A DNA stretch of 64,000 bases, from NCBI RefSeq assembly GCF_008727715.1, contig NZ_CP044218.1:3613501-3677500 (forward strand), read 5' to 3'. The notes beneath the pieces are model-generated. The model was given only the letters and a program-made list of their open reading frames with translations. It was not told the origin of the DNA and did no database searches. The DNA is from Mesorhizobium terrae. Lineage in GTDB: Bacteria > Pseudomonadota > Alphaproteobacteria > Rhizobiales > Rhizobiaceae. The position numbers were made by a program, and so were the translations under genes. Below, in pieces: positions 17,276-26,421 of this stretch (positions are counted from its first letter, which is position 1; each line of letters begins with the position of its first letter).

Positions 17276-18435
17276 TGGCCGCCAGCCGTCTCGACAAAAG
17301 CCCCGTTGCAACCTGGTGGTGGACCATCGACCGATGGTTCCTGGCGGCGTTCCTGTCGCTGATGGGACTGGGCATCGTGCTGTCCTTCGCCGCCAGCCCG
17401 GCGGTGGCGCAGCGCATCGGCCTCGACCCGTTCCATTTCGCCACGCGCCAGATCATCTTCACCGTGCCGGCGCTGTGCGTGATGCTGGCCGTGTCCTTCC
17501 TCGAACCACGGCAGATACGGCGCATGGCCGTCATCATGCTGTGCATCATGCTGGTGCTGATGGTGGCGGTGCTGTTCGTCGGCGTGGAGGTAAAGGGCGC
17601 GCGCCGCTGGATTTCCTTCGCCGGCCTGTCGGTACAGCCTTCCGAATTCCTCAAGCCGGCCTTCGTCGTGCTGTGCGCCTGGCTGTTCGCCGAACACAAG
17701 CGCCAGCCCGACATTCCAGGCAATGTGCTGGCCATGATCCTGCTCGGCCTCGTCGTGGCGCTTCTGGTGGCGCAACCTGACTTCGGCCAGACTATGCTGG
17801 TGACCGGCACCTGGGGCATCATGTTCTTCATGGCCGGCCTGTCGTGGCTGTGGATCGTCGTGTTGGGCGCAATGGGCGCCACCGGCGTGTTCGCGGCCTA
17901 TACGATCCTGCCGCACGTCGCCGGCCGTATCGACCGCTTCCTGACCGGCGAGGGCGACACCTATCAGGTCGACATGGGCAAGGAGGCGCTGATCAATGGC
18001 GGCTGGTTCGGCGTCGGACCGGGCGAGGGCACGGTCAAGCGCGTCATTCCCGACAGCCACGCCGACTTCGTGTTCTCGGTGGCGGGCGAGGAATACGGGC
18101 TGATCATGTGTTTCTTCATCATGACCATCTTCGCCTTCATCGTGCTGCGCGGCCTCAACACGGCGCTGAAGGAGCATGACGACTTCACGCGTTATTCCAT
18201 CGGCGGCCTGGTCACCATTTTCGGCCTGCAGTCGATCATCAACATGGCGGTGAACCTGCAGTTGATGCCGGCCAAGGGCATGACGCTGCCCTTCATCTCC
18301 TATGGCGGCTCCTCGCAGATCGCGATCGCCATCTCCATGGGCATGGTGCTGGCATTGACCCGCAAGAAGCCCGAGAAACGCAAGTCGCTGGGCGGCCTGC
18401 AAGGCTACGCCTCGCGCGTCATGCCGGCGGAGTAG
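17275..18435 (+). CDS. ftsW: Septal peptidoglycan polymerase FtsW (SEDS family)
   Basis: A 386-residue protein with about ten membrane helices, of the SEDS (RodA/FtsW/SpoVE) glycosyltransferases that polymerise lipid II with FtsI. V-K-G-A-R-R-W-I near residue 105, Q-P-D-F-G-Q-T near 165, H-A-D-F-V-F-S-V-A-G-E-E-Y-G near 262 and P-F-I-S-Y-G-G-S-S near 340 are the family signatures. The position next to murD and murG identifies it as FtsW rather than RodA. murG starts 12 bp downstream. Confidence 0.95.
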   Translation: MAASRLDKSPVATWWWTIDRWFLAAFLSLMGLGIVLSFAASPAVAQRIGLDPFHFATRQIIFTVPALCVMLAVSFLEPRQIRRMAVIMLCIMLVLMVAVLFVGVEVKGARRWISFAGLSVQPSEFLKPAFVVLCAWLFAEHKRQPDIPGNVLAMILLGLVVALLVAQPDFGQTMLVTGTWGIMFFMAGLSWLWIVVLGAMGATGVFAAYTILPHVAGRIDRFLTGEGDTYQVDMGKEALINGGWFGVGPGEGTVKRVIPDSHADFVFSVAGEEYGLIMCFFIMTIFAFIVLRGLNTALKEHDDFTRYSIGGLVTIFGLQSIINMAVNLQLMPAKGMTLPFISYGGSSQIAIAISMGMVLALTRKKPEKRKSLGGLQGYASRVMPAE

Positions 18436-18447
18436 ATCGGCGCACAT

Positions 18448-19575
18448 ATGGCAAAGGGGGTTATTCTACTCGCGGCCGGCGGCACCGGCGGACACCTGTT
18501 TCCCGCAGAGGCGCTGGCGCATGAGCTGATCGGACGCGGCTGGGCGGTGCATCTGGCCACCGACGACCGCGCTTCGCGCTTTGCCGCGCATTTTCCGGCA
18601 ACGGCCGTGCACACGATCCGCGCCGCCACCATGGGTTCGAAGAACCCGTTCGCGCTGGCTGGCGCGATGTGGCGCATCTGGCAGGGCGTCAGGCAGGCTT
18701 CCAGCGTCATCGGCCGCATCAAGCCCGAAGTGGTTGTCGGTTTCGGCGGCTATCCGACGCTGCCGCCGGTGTTCGCGGCGACGCGGCGCAAGGTGCCGAC
18801 CGTCATCCATGAGCAGAACGCTGTGATGGGCCGCGCCAACCGGGCGCTGTCGGCCAGGGTCGACGCCATCGCCGGTGGCTTCCTGCCCGAGGACGCCAGC
18901 ATCGCCGGCGCCAAGACCGTCACCACCGGCAACCCGGTGCGGCCGCCCGTGCTCGAAGCCGCCAAGACGCCCTATGTCGCGTCGGCCGGCGAGGATCCCT
19001 TCCGCCTTCTGGTGTTCGGCGGCAGCCAGGGCGCCCAGTTCTTCTCAGATGCCATCCCCGCGGCAATCGCGCTGCTGTCCGAAAACCAGCGGCGGCGGTT
19101 TTCCGTCGTCCAGCAGGCGCGCGCCGACGATGTCGGCAGGGTCAAGGACGCCTATGCGAGGCTCGGCATCGAAGCGCAGGTCTCGCCCTTCTTCACCGAT
19201 ATGGCGCAGCGCATCGCCGCCGCCCATCTGGTGATTTCGCGCTCCGGCGCCTCGACCGTTTCGGAGATCGCCGTGATCGGCCGGCCGGCGCTGCTGGTGC
19301 CTTATCCGCACGCGCTCGACCATGACCAGGCGGCGAATGCCGCCGCGCTGGCGGCGGCCGGCGGCGGTGAGGTGCACCCGCAATCGACGCTGACGCCGGA
19401 GGTGGTCGCCGGGCTGCTTGGTGTGGCGATGGAGGAACCGGAGCGGCTGGCCGGCATGGCGGCTGCGGCGAAGTCGGTCGGACGCCCACACGCGGCGCGG
19501 TTGCTCGCCGACCTGACAGAGGCTATTGCCTCGCGCAGAACCGTGGAAGAATTCAGGAAGGATAGAAGCGCATGA
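18448..19575 (+). CDS. murG: UDP-GlcNAc lipid I transferase MurG
   Basis: A 375-residue GT28 glycosyltransferase that converts lipid I to lipid II on the inner face of the membrane. The N-terminal [10 protein letters not shown] is the family G-loop, V-G-F-G-G-Y-P-T follows near residue 93, H-E-Q-N-A-V-M-G near 115, and the C-terminal domain has V-F-G-G-S-Q-G-A-Q and R-S-G-A-S-T-V-S-E. It overlaps murC by ATGA. Confidence 0.96.
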   Translation: MAKGVILLAAGGTGGHLFPAEALAHELIGRGWAVHLATDDRASRFAAHFPATAVHTIRAATMGSKNPFALAGAMWRIWQGVRQASSVIGRIKPEVVVGFGGYPTLPPVFAATRRKVPTVIHEQNAVMGRANRALSARVDAIAGGFLPEDASIAGAKTVTTGNPVRPPVLEAAKTPYVASAGEDPFRLLVFGGSQGAQFFSDAIPAAIALLSENQRRRFSVVQQARADDVGRVKDAYARLGIEAQVSPFFTDMAQRIAAAHLVISRSGASTVSEIAVIGRPALLVPYPHALDHDQAANAAALAAAGGGEVHPQSTLTPEVVAGLLGVAMEEPERLAGMAAAAKSVGRPHAARLLADLTEAIASRRTVEEFRKDRSA

Positions 19576-20978
19576 AGATGCCGCAGACGATCGGGCTCGT
19601 GCATTTCATCGGCATCGGCGGCATCGGCATGAGCGGCATTGCCGAGGTTCTGCACAATCTCGGCTACAAGGTGCAGGGTTCCGACCAGGCCGAAAGCGCC
19701 AATGTGCAGCGCCTGCGCGACAAGGGCATCGAGTGCTTCGTCGGGCACCGCGCCGAAAATCTCGGCGAGGCCGAGGTGGTGGTGGTCTCGACCGCCATCA
19801 AGAAGGCCAACCCCGAACTCGCGGCAGCGCGCGAGAAGAACCTGCCCGTCGTGCGCCGCGCCGAAATGCTGGCCGAGCTGATGCGCTTCCGCAACGCGGT
19901 CGCCATCGGCGGCACCCATGGCAAGACCACGACGACGTCGATGGTGGCGACGCTGCTCGAAGCCGGCGGGCTCGACCCGACCGTCATCAATGGCGGCATC
20001 ATCAACGCTTATGGCACCAATGCGCGCATGGGCGACGGCGAATGGATGGTGGTCGAGGCCGACGAGAGCGACGGCACCTTCCTGAAGCTGCCGGCCGATG
20101 TCGCCGTCGTCACCAACATCGATCCCGAGCATCTCGACCACTACGGCTCGTTCGACAAAGTGCGCGAAGCCTTCCGCCAGTTCGTCGAGAACGTGCCGTT
20201 CTACGGTTTTGGCGTCATGTGCACCGACCATCCGGAAGTGCAGGCGCTGGTCGCCCGCATCGAGGACCGCCGCGTCATCACCTATGGCGAGAATACGCAG
20301 GCCGACGTGCGCTTCGCCAACCATCGCATGGAGGGCGCCACCTCGCGCTTCGACGTCGTCATCCGCAACCGCAAGCGCGGCGGCGAGACGGTGATTTCCG
20401 ATCTCAGCCTGCCGATGCCCGGCCGCCACAACGTCTCCAACGCGACAGCGGCGATCGCCGTCGCCAATGAGCTCGGGATTTCCGCCGAGGCGATCAAGAA
20501 GGGCCTGTCCGCCTTTGGCGGCGTCAAGCGCCGCTTCACCCACACCGGTTCGTGGAACGGGGTCGAGGTGTTCGACGATTACGGCCACCATCCGGTCGAG
20601 ATCAAGGCGGTGCTGAAGGCCGCGCGCGACGCCACCAAGGGCCGCGTCATCGCCATTGCCCAGCCGCATCGCTTCAGCCGCCTGCACGATCTGTTCGACG
20701 AATTCTCGTCCTGCTTCAACGATGCCGACACGGTGATGGTGGCGCCGGTCTACACCGCCGGCGAGGATCCGATCGAAGGGGCGACCTCCGACGCGCTGGT
20801 CTCGCGGATCCGCTCCGGCGGCCATCGCGACGCGCGCTACATCGAAGGGCCTGCCGATATCGCGCCGATCGTGCGCGGTCTGGCGAAAGCCGGCGACTTC
20901 GTCGTCTTCCTCGGCGCCGGCAACATCACGCAATGGGCCTATGCGCTGCCGAAGGAACTTGCCGGGGCAGGATCATGA
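19572..20978 (+). CDS. murC: UDP-MurNAc:L-alanine ligase MurC
   Basis: A 468-residue Mur ligase that adds L-alanine to UDP-MurNAc, the first stem-peptide step. It begins with [14 protein letters not shown], has a P-loop G-G-T-H-G-K-T-T at residues 113-120, E-A-D-E-S-D-G near 160 and D-D-Y-G-H-H-P near 335. It overlaps murG upstream and murB downstream (ATGA at 20975-20978). Confidence 0.97.
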   Translation: MKMPQTIGLVHFIGIGGIGMSGIAEVLHNLGYKVQGSDQAESANVQRLRDKGIECFVGHRAENLGEAEVVVVSTAIKKANPELAAAREKNLPVVRRAEMLAELMRFRNAVAIGGTHGKTTTTSMVATLLEAGGLDPTVINGGIINAYGTNARMGDGEWMVVEADESDGTFLKLPADVAVVTNIDPEHLDHYGSFDKVREAFRQFVENVPFYGFGVMCTDHPEVQALVARIEDRRVITYGENTQADVRFANHRMEGATSRFDVVIRNRKRGGETVISDLSLPMPGRHNVSNATAAIAVANELGISAEAIKKGLSAFGGVKRRFTHTGSWNGVEVFDDYGHHPVEIKAVLKAARDATKGRVIAIAQPHRFSRLHDLFDEFSSCFNDADTVMVAPVYTAGEDPIEGATSDALVSRIRSGGHRDARYIEGPADIAPIVRGLAKAGDFVVFLGAGNITQWAYALPKELAGAGS

Positions 20979-21940
20979 CACGCGGCGATGCGCTGCTGGA
21001 AAAGCTCGGCGACAGGCTGGCCGGCCTGCGCGGCCGCATCACGCCCAATGCCGAGATGGACAAGATCACCTGGTTCCGCGCCGGCGGCCTGGCCGACGCG
21101 CTGTTCCAGCCGGCCGACGAGGAAGACCTTGCCGCTTTCCTGAAGGCGGTGCCGGAGGACGTGCCGCTGACCATCGTCGGCGTCGGCTCGAACCTTCTGG
21201 TGCGCGACGGCGGCATTTCCGGCTTCGTCATCCGGCTTTCCGCCAAGGGTTTTGGCGAGGCTGAGGTGGTCGGGTCGACCCAGATCAGGGCAGGGGCCGC
21301 GACGCCCGACAAGCGGGTGGCGGCGGCGGCGCTCGAGGCCGGTATCGGCGGCTTCCATTTCTACCACGGCATTCCGGGCGCGATCGGCGGGGCGCTGCGC
21401 ATGAATGCCGGCGCCAATGGCGTCGAGACGCGCGAGCGGGTCGTGGAAGTGCGGGCGCTTGACCGCAAGGGCGAGCTGCATGTGCTGACCAACGCCGACA
21501 TGGGTTATGCCTACCGGCATTCGGCGGCGCCGGCCGATCTCATCTTCACCTCGGCGCTGTTCGAAGGCTTCGCGGAAGACAAGGACGTCATCAAGGCGGC
21601 GATGGAAGCCGTGCAGCACCATCGCGAGACGGTGCAGCCGATCCGCGAGAAGACCGGCGGCTCGACCTTCAAGAACCCGGAAGGCACTTCCGCCTGGAAG
21701 GAAATCGACAAGGCCGGCTGTCGCGGGCTGATGGTGGGCGGCGCCCAGATGTCGCCCATGCACTGCAACTTCATGATCAACACCGGCACCGCGACCGGCT
21801 ATGACCTCGAAAATCTCGGCGAGACGGTGCGCGAGCGCGTGCTGGAACATTCCGGCATCCGCCTGCACTGGGAAATCAAGCGCATCGGCAAGTTCCGCGC
21901 CGGGCACGAGGTGCAGGAATTCCAGGGGCAGCTGCTCTAG
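20975..21940 (+). CDS. murB: UDP-N-acetylenolpyruvoylglucosamine reductase MurB
   Basis: A 321-residue FAD enzyme that reduces enolpyruvyl-UDP-GlcNAc to UDP-MurNAc. The true ATG at 20975 overlaps the murC stop; the open frame runs in from 20552 but that part is a murC shadow. T-W-F-R-A-G-G near residue 30, G-S-N-L-L-V-R-D near 71, [10 protein letters not shown] near 130 and G-S-T-F-K-N-P near 229 are typical, with the catalytic serine in the last. It is the last dcw gene before the accessory block. A GC-rich hairpin (21925-21950) spans its stop codon. Confidence 0.96.
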   Translation: MTRGDALLEKLGDRLAGLRGRITPNAEMDKITWFRAGGLADALFQPADEEDLAAFLKAVPEDVPLTIVGVGSNLLVRDGGISGFVIRLSAKGFGEAEVVGSTQIRAGAATPDKRVAAAALEAGIGGFHFYHGIPGAIGGALRMNAGANGVETRERVVEVRALDRKGELHVLTNADMGYAYRHSAAPADLIFTSALFEGFAEDKDVIKAAMEAVQHHRETVQPIREKTGGSTFKNPEGTSAWKEIDKAGCRGLMVGGAQMSPMHCNFMINTGTATGYDLENLGETVRERVLEHSGIRLHWEIKRIGKFRAGHEVQEFQGQLL

Positions 21941-21971
21941 CCGCTGCCCCCTCGCGTCGCGCTTGGCGCCG

Positions 21972-22781
21972 TCACAGGCCGTGGGCCGAAAAATCCCATC
22001 TGGCGGAATTGACCCAGCCCTTGCCCATGGCGATCGTGCCCTTGCGGTTGAGGACGACGTGCCGCCATCTGGGCGCTGCCGTTCCCGAGCGCAGATAGCT
22101 CATGCACAGGATTTCCAGTTTCTCGGCGTCGGCGGTGTCGCGCCAGGCGGCGCCGTTCTTCTTGGCGTCGGTTATGTGGCCGCTGGGGCCGGCGCGCGTC
22201 GCCAGGAAATCGCAGATCAAATCGTCGACGCGGTCGGGACTGTTCAACCGGATGAAATCGGAAACCCGTCCGGGCGTCAGGCCTTCAAGCCCGCCATTCT
22301 GGGTGACGATGTCGAAGAACCAGCAGAAAAGCCGCTTCGAGGGCGCCGGCCGCCCGGCCTCGCTTGCCCAGGCGGCGGCGCGGTCGAATGCCCTTTGCGC
22401 CACCGCTTCTATCCGGATGCGTTGCTGCTCGCGCATAGCCGGGCTGCCCATCAGCGCCTGCAACTCGGCTTTCGGCCTGGCCCTCAGCGTCGTGCCGCTC
22501 TGCCAGCTGCGAACGATGGCCAGCCCCCTCGAAACCGAGGTGCCGCAGGCCGCCCACAACTCCTGTCCAAAGGTGGGCATCAGCGCCCAAACCTCGGCCT
22601 GCCCAACAGCGATGACCATAGGCTGCAGCGAGCCCTTGCCGATATTCCATTGCAGCGCGCCGCAGGAAATTCCCATGCCGTCGAAATCGCCGACAGCGGC
22701 GCGGTAAGGATCTCCCGATGTCTCGAAGCCAGGCGTGATGGCGACGGCGGATGCGATCCAATCTTGTGCTGGCCTGGCCAT
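21972..22781 (-). CDS. Lysozyme/chitosanase-like protein of unknown function
   Basis: A 269-residue soluble protein with no signal peptide or membrane helix. The segment G-D-F-D-G-M-G-I-S-C-G-A-L-Q-W-N near residue 31 resembles the lysozyme-like fold of bacterial chitosanases and peptidoglycan hydrolases, in which a glutamate and an aspartate are catalytic; the catalytic pair cannot be confirmed here. A strong GGAGGGG lies 4-5 bp before the ATG. It lies convergent to murB, inside the block that splits the dcw cluster. Substrate (peptidoglycan or chitin-like polymer) and location are open. Similar proteins, as I recall, are scattered in rhizobia and burkholderias. Confidence 0.5.
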   Translation of the reverse strand: MARPAQDWIASAVAITPGFETSGDPYRAAVGDFDGMGISCGALQWNIGKGSLQPMVIAVGQAEVWALMPTFGQELWAACGTSVSRGLAIVRSWQSGTTLRARPKAELQALMGSPAMREQQRIRIEAVAQRAFDRAAAWASEAGRPAPSKRLFCWFFDIVTQNGGLEGLTPGRVSDFIRLNSPDRVDDLICDFLATRAGPSGHITDAKKNGAAWRDTADAEKLEILCMSYLRSGTAAPRWRHVVLNRKGTIAMGKGWVNSARWDFSAHGL

Positions 22782-23160
22782 GGTTCCCCTCCGTGGTGAA
22801 CAGCTGATTCAAGCTACTCCGTCCATGCACTATTTCAATCAATTGCCGTGTATCTCAGGTTGTATTTTGAGTTGTTTCGGTTGCAGGAGCGGTCGTGGGA
22901 ATCAGGTCATTTTGTTTGAAATTGCGGCGGCTTTTATTCTACTTCCTCACCCTTCGAAGAATTTGCGATCATCTAAACTGACAGCGACAGAACATGCTTG
23001 CCGTCCGGATCAAGACAATTTATGTCTATACATAAATCGAGACTGGACCAGCACGCCGGGGAACAATCAAACAGGCTGGACCAGTGCCGTCGAAGCGCGA
23101 TAGTGCTTTGACGTGGCGGTCTTTAGGTGCCGTGAAACGGCCGTTTTTAGGGAGGCGTCA
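22782..23160. other. Relatively AT-rich intergenic promoter region
   Basis: A 379-bp stretch without a supported gene, between divergent genes. It has lower GC than its surroundings at 22850-23040, an inverted repeat at 23018-23037, a direct repeat of CTGGACCAG at 23043 and 23076, and a 12-bp palindrome AAACGGCCGTTT at 23135-23146 just before the binding-protein ribosome site. Short open frames crossing it have no ribosome site. Confidence 0.5.
23018..23037. promoter_or_regulatory. Inverted repeat ATTTATG-N6-CATAAAT, candidate GntR-type operator
   Basis: Two perfect 7-bp arms around TCTATA. The core ATG-N6-CAT with AT-rich flanks resembles operators of FadR/FCD-class GntR regulators, which often control solute-uptake operons, and a -10-like TATACA overlaps its right half. 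It lies about 125 bp before the ABC binding-protein gene. No GntR gene is in the window. Confidence 0.4.
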
Positions 23161-24003
23161 ATGATATCGAAGAACGCAGCGAAACTGGTGTTGGGCGGCC
23201 TGTTGGCCGGCATGATCTCGTCGGCCCATGCGGGCGAGACGCTGGATCGCGTCATGAAGAACAAGGTGCTGGTGGAAGTGACCGACCAGGCCTATCCGCC
23301 GTTCTCCTTCATCGACGACAAGGGCGAGGTGGTCGGCTTCGACGTCGACATCGCGCGCGAATTCGCCAAGCGGCTGGGCGTCGAACTGAAGGTCGAGACG
23401 CCGTCCTGGGAAATCATCACCGCCGGCAACTGGAAGGGCCGCTGGGACATCTGCATCTGCTCGATGTCGCCGACCGCCGAGCGCGCCAAGGTTCTGGACT
23501 TCGTCACCGAATATTACGGCGCGCCGGCGGTGATCGCCGTCAATGCCGCCAACACCTCGATCACGAGCGCCAAGGACCTGACCGGCAAGAAAGTCGGCGT
23601 CCAGGCCGGCACGCCCTATGAGAAGTATTTGCAGAAGGAACTGGTCGACGAGGTGCCGGGCAAGGCGCCTTCGAAGCCGAACTTCCCCTTTGGCGACCTG
23701 ACGGCCCAGCCCTACGACACCGAGGATTTTGCCTTCCAGGACCTCGGTCTTGGCGACGGCAAGCGGCTCGACGCCGTGATCGCCGGCTACATGACGGTTT
23801 CCGACCGCGTCAAGAAGTCGGAAGGCAAGCTCAAGATCGTCGGCGAGGACCTTTATCACGAGACGATCATGGTGGCCTCCGACAAGGGCGACCCGGAATG
23901 GGAAGCCAAGATCAAGGAAATCTTCAAGTCCATGTATGACGACGGCACGCTGAAGAAGATTTCCGAAAAGTGGGTTGGCCGCGACATTTCGGCCAAGCAG
24001 TAG
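23161..24003 (+). CDS. Amino-acid ABC transporter periplasmic binding protein
   Basis: A 280-residue family-3 solute-binding protein. The signal peptide ends about residue 24 (S-S-A-H-A then G-E-T-L). The mature part starts with the usual L-V-E-V-T-D-Q-A-Y-P-P-F-S-F and has G-F-D-V-D-I-A, I-C-S-M-S-P-T-A-E-R and G-K-K-V-G-V-Q-A-G-T blocks that line the amino-acid pocket. AGGGAGG lies 5 bp before ATG 23161; a longer frame to 23113 lacks a ribosome site and would bury the signal peptide. The permease gene follows 11 bp later. Confidence 0.9.
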   Translation: MISKNAAKLVLGGLLAGMISSAHAGETLDRVMKNKVLVEVTDQAYPPFSFIDDKGEVVGFDVDIAREFAKRLGVELKVETPSWEIITAGNWKGRWDICICSMSPTAERAKVLDFVTEYYGAPAVIAVNAANTSITSAKDLTGKKVGVQAGTPYEKYLQKELVDEVPGKAPSKPNFPFGDLTAQPYDTEDFAFQDLGLGDGKRLDAVIAGYMTVSDRVKKSEGKLKIVGEDLYHETIMVASDKGDPEWEAKIKEIFKSMYDDGTLKKISEKWVGRDISAKQ

Positions 24004-24014
24004 ACGGTCAGGGC

Positions 24015-24830
24015 GTGGCGGCGGAACAATCAACCGGCAAGGCGCGCATCAGCGCGGCGGACAAGGCGTTCCGCGTTCGCGTCGCCGTCGTCTGGCTGGT
24101 GTTGCTTACGCTGTTCGTCGCCTTCTTCCTGTCCTTCGGGCTCGATCTGCCCTTTATCGTCGACAAGTTCCCGGCGCTGGCTGGCTTCACGCTCAGCCGC
24201 GCCGGTTTCATCCAGGGCGCCGTGCTGACGCTCTATGTCTGCTTTTTCTCCATCATCGCCTCGGTGGTACTGGGGTTGCTGTCGGCGCTCGGCCGCCTGT
24301 CGAAAAGCGCCGTCGCCTACGGCATTTCCACCTTCTACACCTCCTTCTTCCGCGGCACGCCGCTGCTGGTGCAGATCTTCCTGATCTATCTCGGCATTCC
24401 GCAGATCGGGCCGGTGCCGGCGGCCATCCCGTCCGGCATCATCGCGCTGTCGCTCAACTATGGCGCCTATCTCAGCGAAATCTTCCGTGCCGGCCTGTTG
24501 TCGGTGCCGGCTGGCCAGCGGGAGGCCGGCTTGGCGCTCGGCCTGCACCCTTGGCAATTGATGCTGAAAGTGGTGATGCCGCAGGCGATCCGCGTCGCCA
24601 TCCCGCCGACCGGCTCGCAATTCATCTCCATGTTGAAGGATTCCTCGCTGATCTCGGTGATGGGCGTGACCGAGCTGATGTTCGTGGCGCAATCCTACGG
24701 CCGCTCCAGCTATCGCTACATCGAGATGCTGACCACGGCGGCGGCGATCTACTGGTTCATGTCGATCATGCTCGAGCTCGTACAGTCGCGGCTGGAGAGC
24801 CATTACGGTAAGGGCTATCGCGCCCGCTAG
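24015..24830 (+). CDS. Amino-acid ABC transporter permease (HisM/GlnP type, GTG start)
   Basis: A 271-residue inner-membrane permease with about five to six helices. Residues about 65-265 form the BPD_transp_1 domain, including F-F-R-G-T-P-L-L-V-Q and the coupling-helix EAA loop R-E-A-G-L-A-L-G-L near residue 172. The GTG at 24015, 11 bp after the binding-protein stop, fits the family N-terminus; the open frame from 23970 overlaps the upstream gene. No ATPase gene follows: the next gene is convergent. The pair must borrow an ATPase encoded elsewhere or be a remnant. Confidence 0.88.
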   Translation: MAAEQSTGKARISAADKAFRVRVAVVWLVLLTLFVAFFLSFGLDLPFIVDKFPALAGFTLSRAGFIQGAVLTLYVCFFSIIASVVLGLLSALGRLSKSAVAYGISTFYTSFFRGTPLLVQIFLIYLGIPQIGPVPAAIPSGIIALSLNYGAYLSEIFRAGLLSVPAGQREAGLALGLHPWQLMLKVVMPQAIRVAIPPTGSQFISMLKDSSLISVMGVTELMFVAQSYGRSSYRYIEMLTTAAAIYWFMSIMLELVQSRLESHYGKGYRAR

Positions 24831-24851
24831 TGGCCCGGCAGCGCCGGGCCA
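24831..24851. terminator. Convergent hairpin between permease and MFS genes
   Basis: A perfect 9-bp GC-rich stem (24831-24839 with 24843-24851) with a 3-nt loop, right after the permease stop and 18 bp before the MFS stop. There is no long T-run on either strand, so it may stop transcription in both directions only partly. Confidence 0.45.
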
Positions 24852-24868
24852 TGCCGCGGCAGGCCGGG

Positions 24869-26317
24869 TCAGGCGCCGTCGCCCGGTGTCTTCGACTGGG
24901 ACACCAGCGCGACCAGGATGCTGAGCACGACGCCTGCCGTCGCGATCCAGAAGGCCGTCTGCATGCCTGCGGTGACCGCATGGCGCAGCGCATCCCCGGT
25001 CAGCCCGCCGACATGCTGGTTGGCGACCGCGATCAGCACGGCGAGACCGATGGCGTTGCCGACATTGAGCGTGGTGGAGGCCATGCCGGAGGCAACGCCC
25101 TGCTGGTCGTGGTGCACGCCGGATGCGGCGGCGATCCACATCGCCGTCCAGACGATGCCCTGGCCGATGCCCGAAACGATGAGGCCTGGTGCCAGCGCGA
25201 GGTAAGTGCTGTCCGGCGTTGTCGCCGGCACCATCAGCGCCGTGCCGATGGCGCCGATCGCCATGCCGCCGATCAGGCTTGAGCGGTTGGAGAAACGGGT
25301 CGACAGGCGTGCCCCAAGCTGCGTGCCGGCGGCAATCGCGATCGACGGCACGAGAAAGGCGACGCCGGTCTCCAGGGCGGAAAAGCCCTGCACGTTCTGG
25401 AACAGCACGGTGAGGAAGTAGGGCAGGGTGCCGAACGTCGCCATGTAGAGGAAGGTGATCGTCATCCCGGTGACAAGGCTGCGGTTGCCGAACAGGCGCA
25501 GCGGCATCAACGGGTCGGAACTTTTCGCCTCGATGATGGCGAAGGCGACGAGAAACAGCACCGCGAGCGACGCGCTCCACAGGATCGAGGGCGACAGCCA
25601 GCCATATTCCGGGCCCTGGACGAGAGCGAAGACCAGCAGGGTCGCGCCGGCGGTCACCGTCACCGCGCCGGCAAGATCGAAGCTGCGGTGCTCGTGGCGT
25701 TTCGGGTCGCGCGGGATGACGAGGAACGCGGCAACGATGGCGATGCCGGCCAGAAGCACGTTGACATAGAAAACGGACGGCCAGCCGAACATGCCGGTCA
25801 GGAAGCCGCCGGCGAGAGAGCCGATGGTCAGGCCGCTGGCGCCGGCCCCACCCCAGACCGCAAGCGCGCGGTTGCGTTCCGGTCCTTCCGCGAACAGCCG
25901 GTTGACCAGCGAGAGCGTCGCCGGAAACAGGAAAGCGCCGCCGATGCCCTGCACGGCGCGTGCCGCGATGATGATTTCGGGCGACCAGGCCATGCCGCCG
26001 ACCAGCGACGACAGCGCGTAAAGCCACAGCGCGAAGATGAACATGCGGCGCTGGCCTATCAGGTCGGCGGCGCGCCCGCCGAACAACAGGAAGCCGCCGG
26101 TGAAGACCGTATAGACGCTGACCACCCATTGCAGCGTCTGGCTGGAAAAACCGAGCCCAGCGCCGATCTCCGGCAAGGCCACGAAGACGATGTTGAGGTC
26201 GAGCGCGATGATCAGCTGCGCAAAAGCCAGCAGGGCAAGCGTCGCACCCCGCTGTGCCCTGGTTCGTCCGGCCGAAGCCATGGCGCCGTGGGATACGGCC
26301 TCGTTCGATGCACTCAC
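24869..26317 (-). CDS. DHA2-family MFS drug exporter (EmrB/QacA type, GTG start)
   Basis: A 482-residue transporter with an expected 14 membrane helices. Motif A G-G-R-A-A-D-L-I-G-Q-R-R lies between helices 2 and 3 near residue 72, and R-A-V-Q-G-I-G-G-A is near 109. D-L-N-I-V-F-V-A-L-P in helix 1 carries the motif D1 typical of proton-driven multidrug exporters. The GTG at 26317, with AGGAGA 9 bp upstream, is chosen over an ATG at 26407 that would lie in the operator region. It is divergent from a TetR gene. Substrates are unknown. Confidence 0.88.
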   Translation of the reverse strand: MSASNEAVSHGAMASAGRTRAQRGATLALLAFAQLIIALDLNIVFVALPEIGAGLGFSSQTLQWVVSVYTVFTGGFLLFGGRAADLIGQRRMFIFALWLYALSSLVGGMAWSPEIIIAARAVQGIGGAFLFPATLSLVNRLFAEGPERNRALAVWGGAGASGLTIGSLAGGFLTGMFGWPSVFYVNVLLAGIAIVAAFLVIPRDPKRHEHRSFDLAGAVTVTAGATLLVFALVQGPEYGWLSPSILWSASLAVLFLVAFAIIEAKSSDPLMPLRLFGNRSLVTGMTITFLYMATFGTLPYFLTVLFQNVQGFSALETGVAFLVPSIAIAAGTQLGARLSTRFSNRSSLIGGMAIGAIGTALMVPATTPDSTYLALAPGLIVSGIGQGIVWTAMWIAAASGVHHDQQGVASGMASTTLNVGNAIGLAVLIAVANQHVGGLTGDALRHAVTAGMQTAFWIATAGVVLSILVALVSQSKTPGDGA

Positions 26318-26340
26318 GGTGACAATCTCCTGTATCGTTC

Positions 26341-26406
26341 TTTGTTGATCGACAAATAACTTGAGCTTGCATCGCGCTGTCAAGCGAATTATTTGTTGAT
26401 CAATCA
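26341..26406. promoter_or_regulatory. Twin operators of the TetR/MFS divergon
   Basis: Two near-identical AT-rich sites in opposite orientation: TTGATCGACAAATAA at 26345-26359 and TTATTTGTTGATCAA at 26389-26403, reverse complements at 14 of 15 positions. Each has its own GATC-centred dyad. They lie between the MFS GTG and the TetR start; the second abuts the TetR ribosome site, so binding could repress both genes. Confidence 0.65.
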
Positions 26407-26421
26407 AGAATGGAGATGCGG

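Noticed and set aside
21925..21950. GC hairpin across the murB stop codon as a terminator
   Set aside because: An 8-bp stem with a 10-nt loop but no T-run; kept only as a remark under murB.
24030..26372. 780-codon minus-strand open frame
   Set aside because: It runs across the permease antisense and the MFS gene in the wrong frame; both of those have clear family motifs, so this is a shadow.
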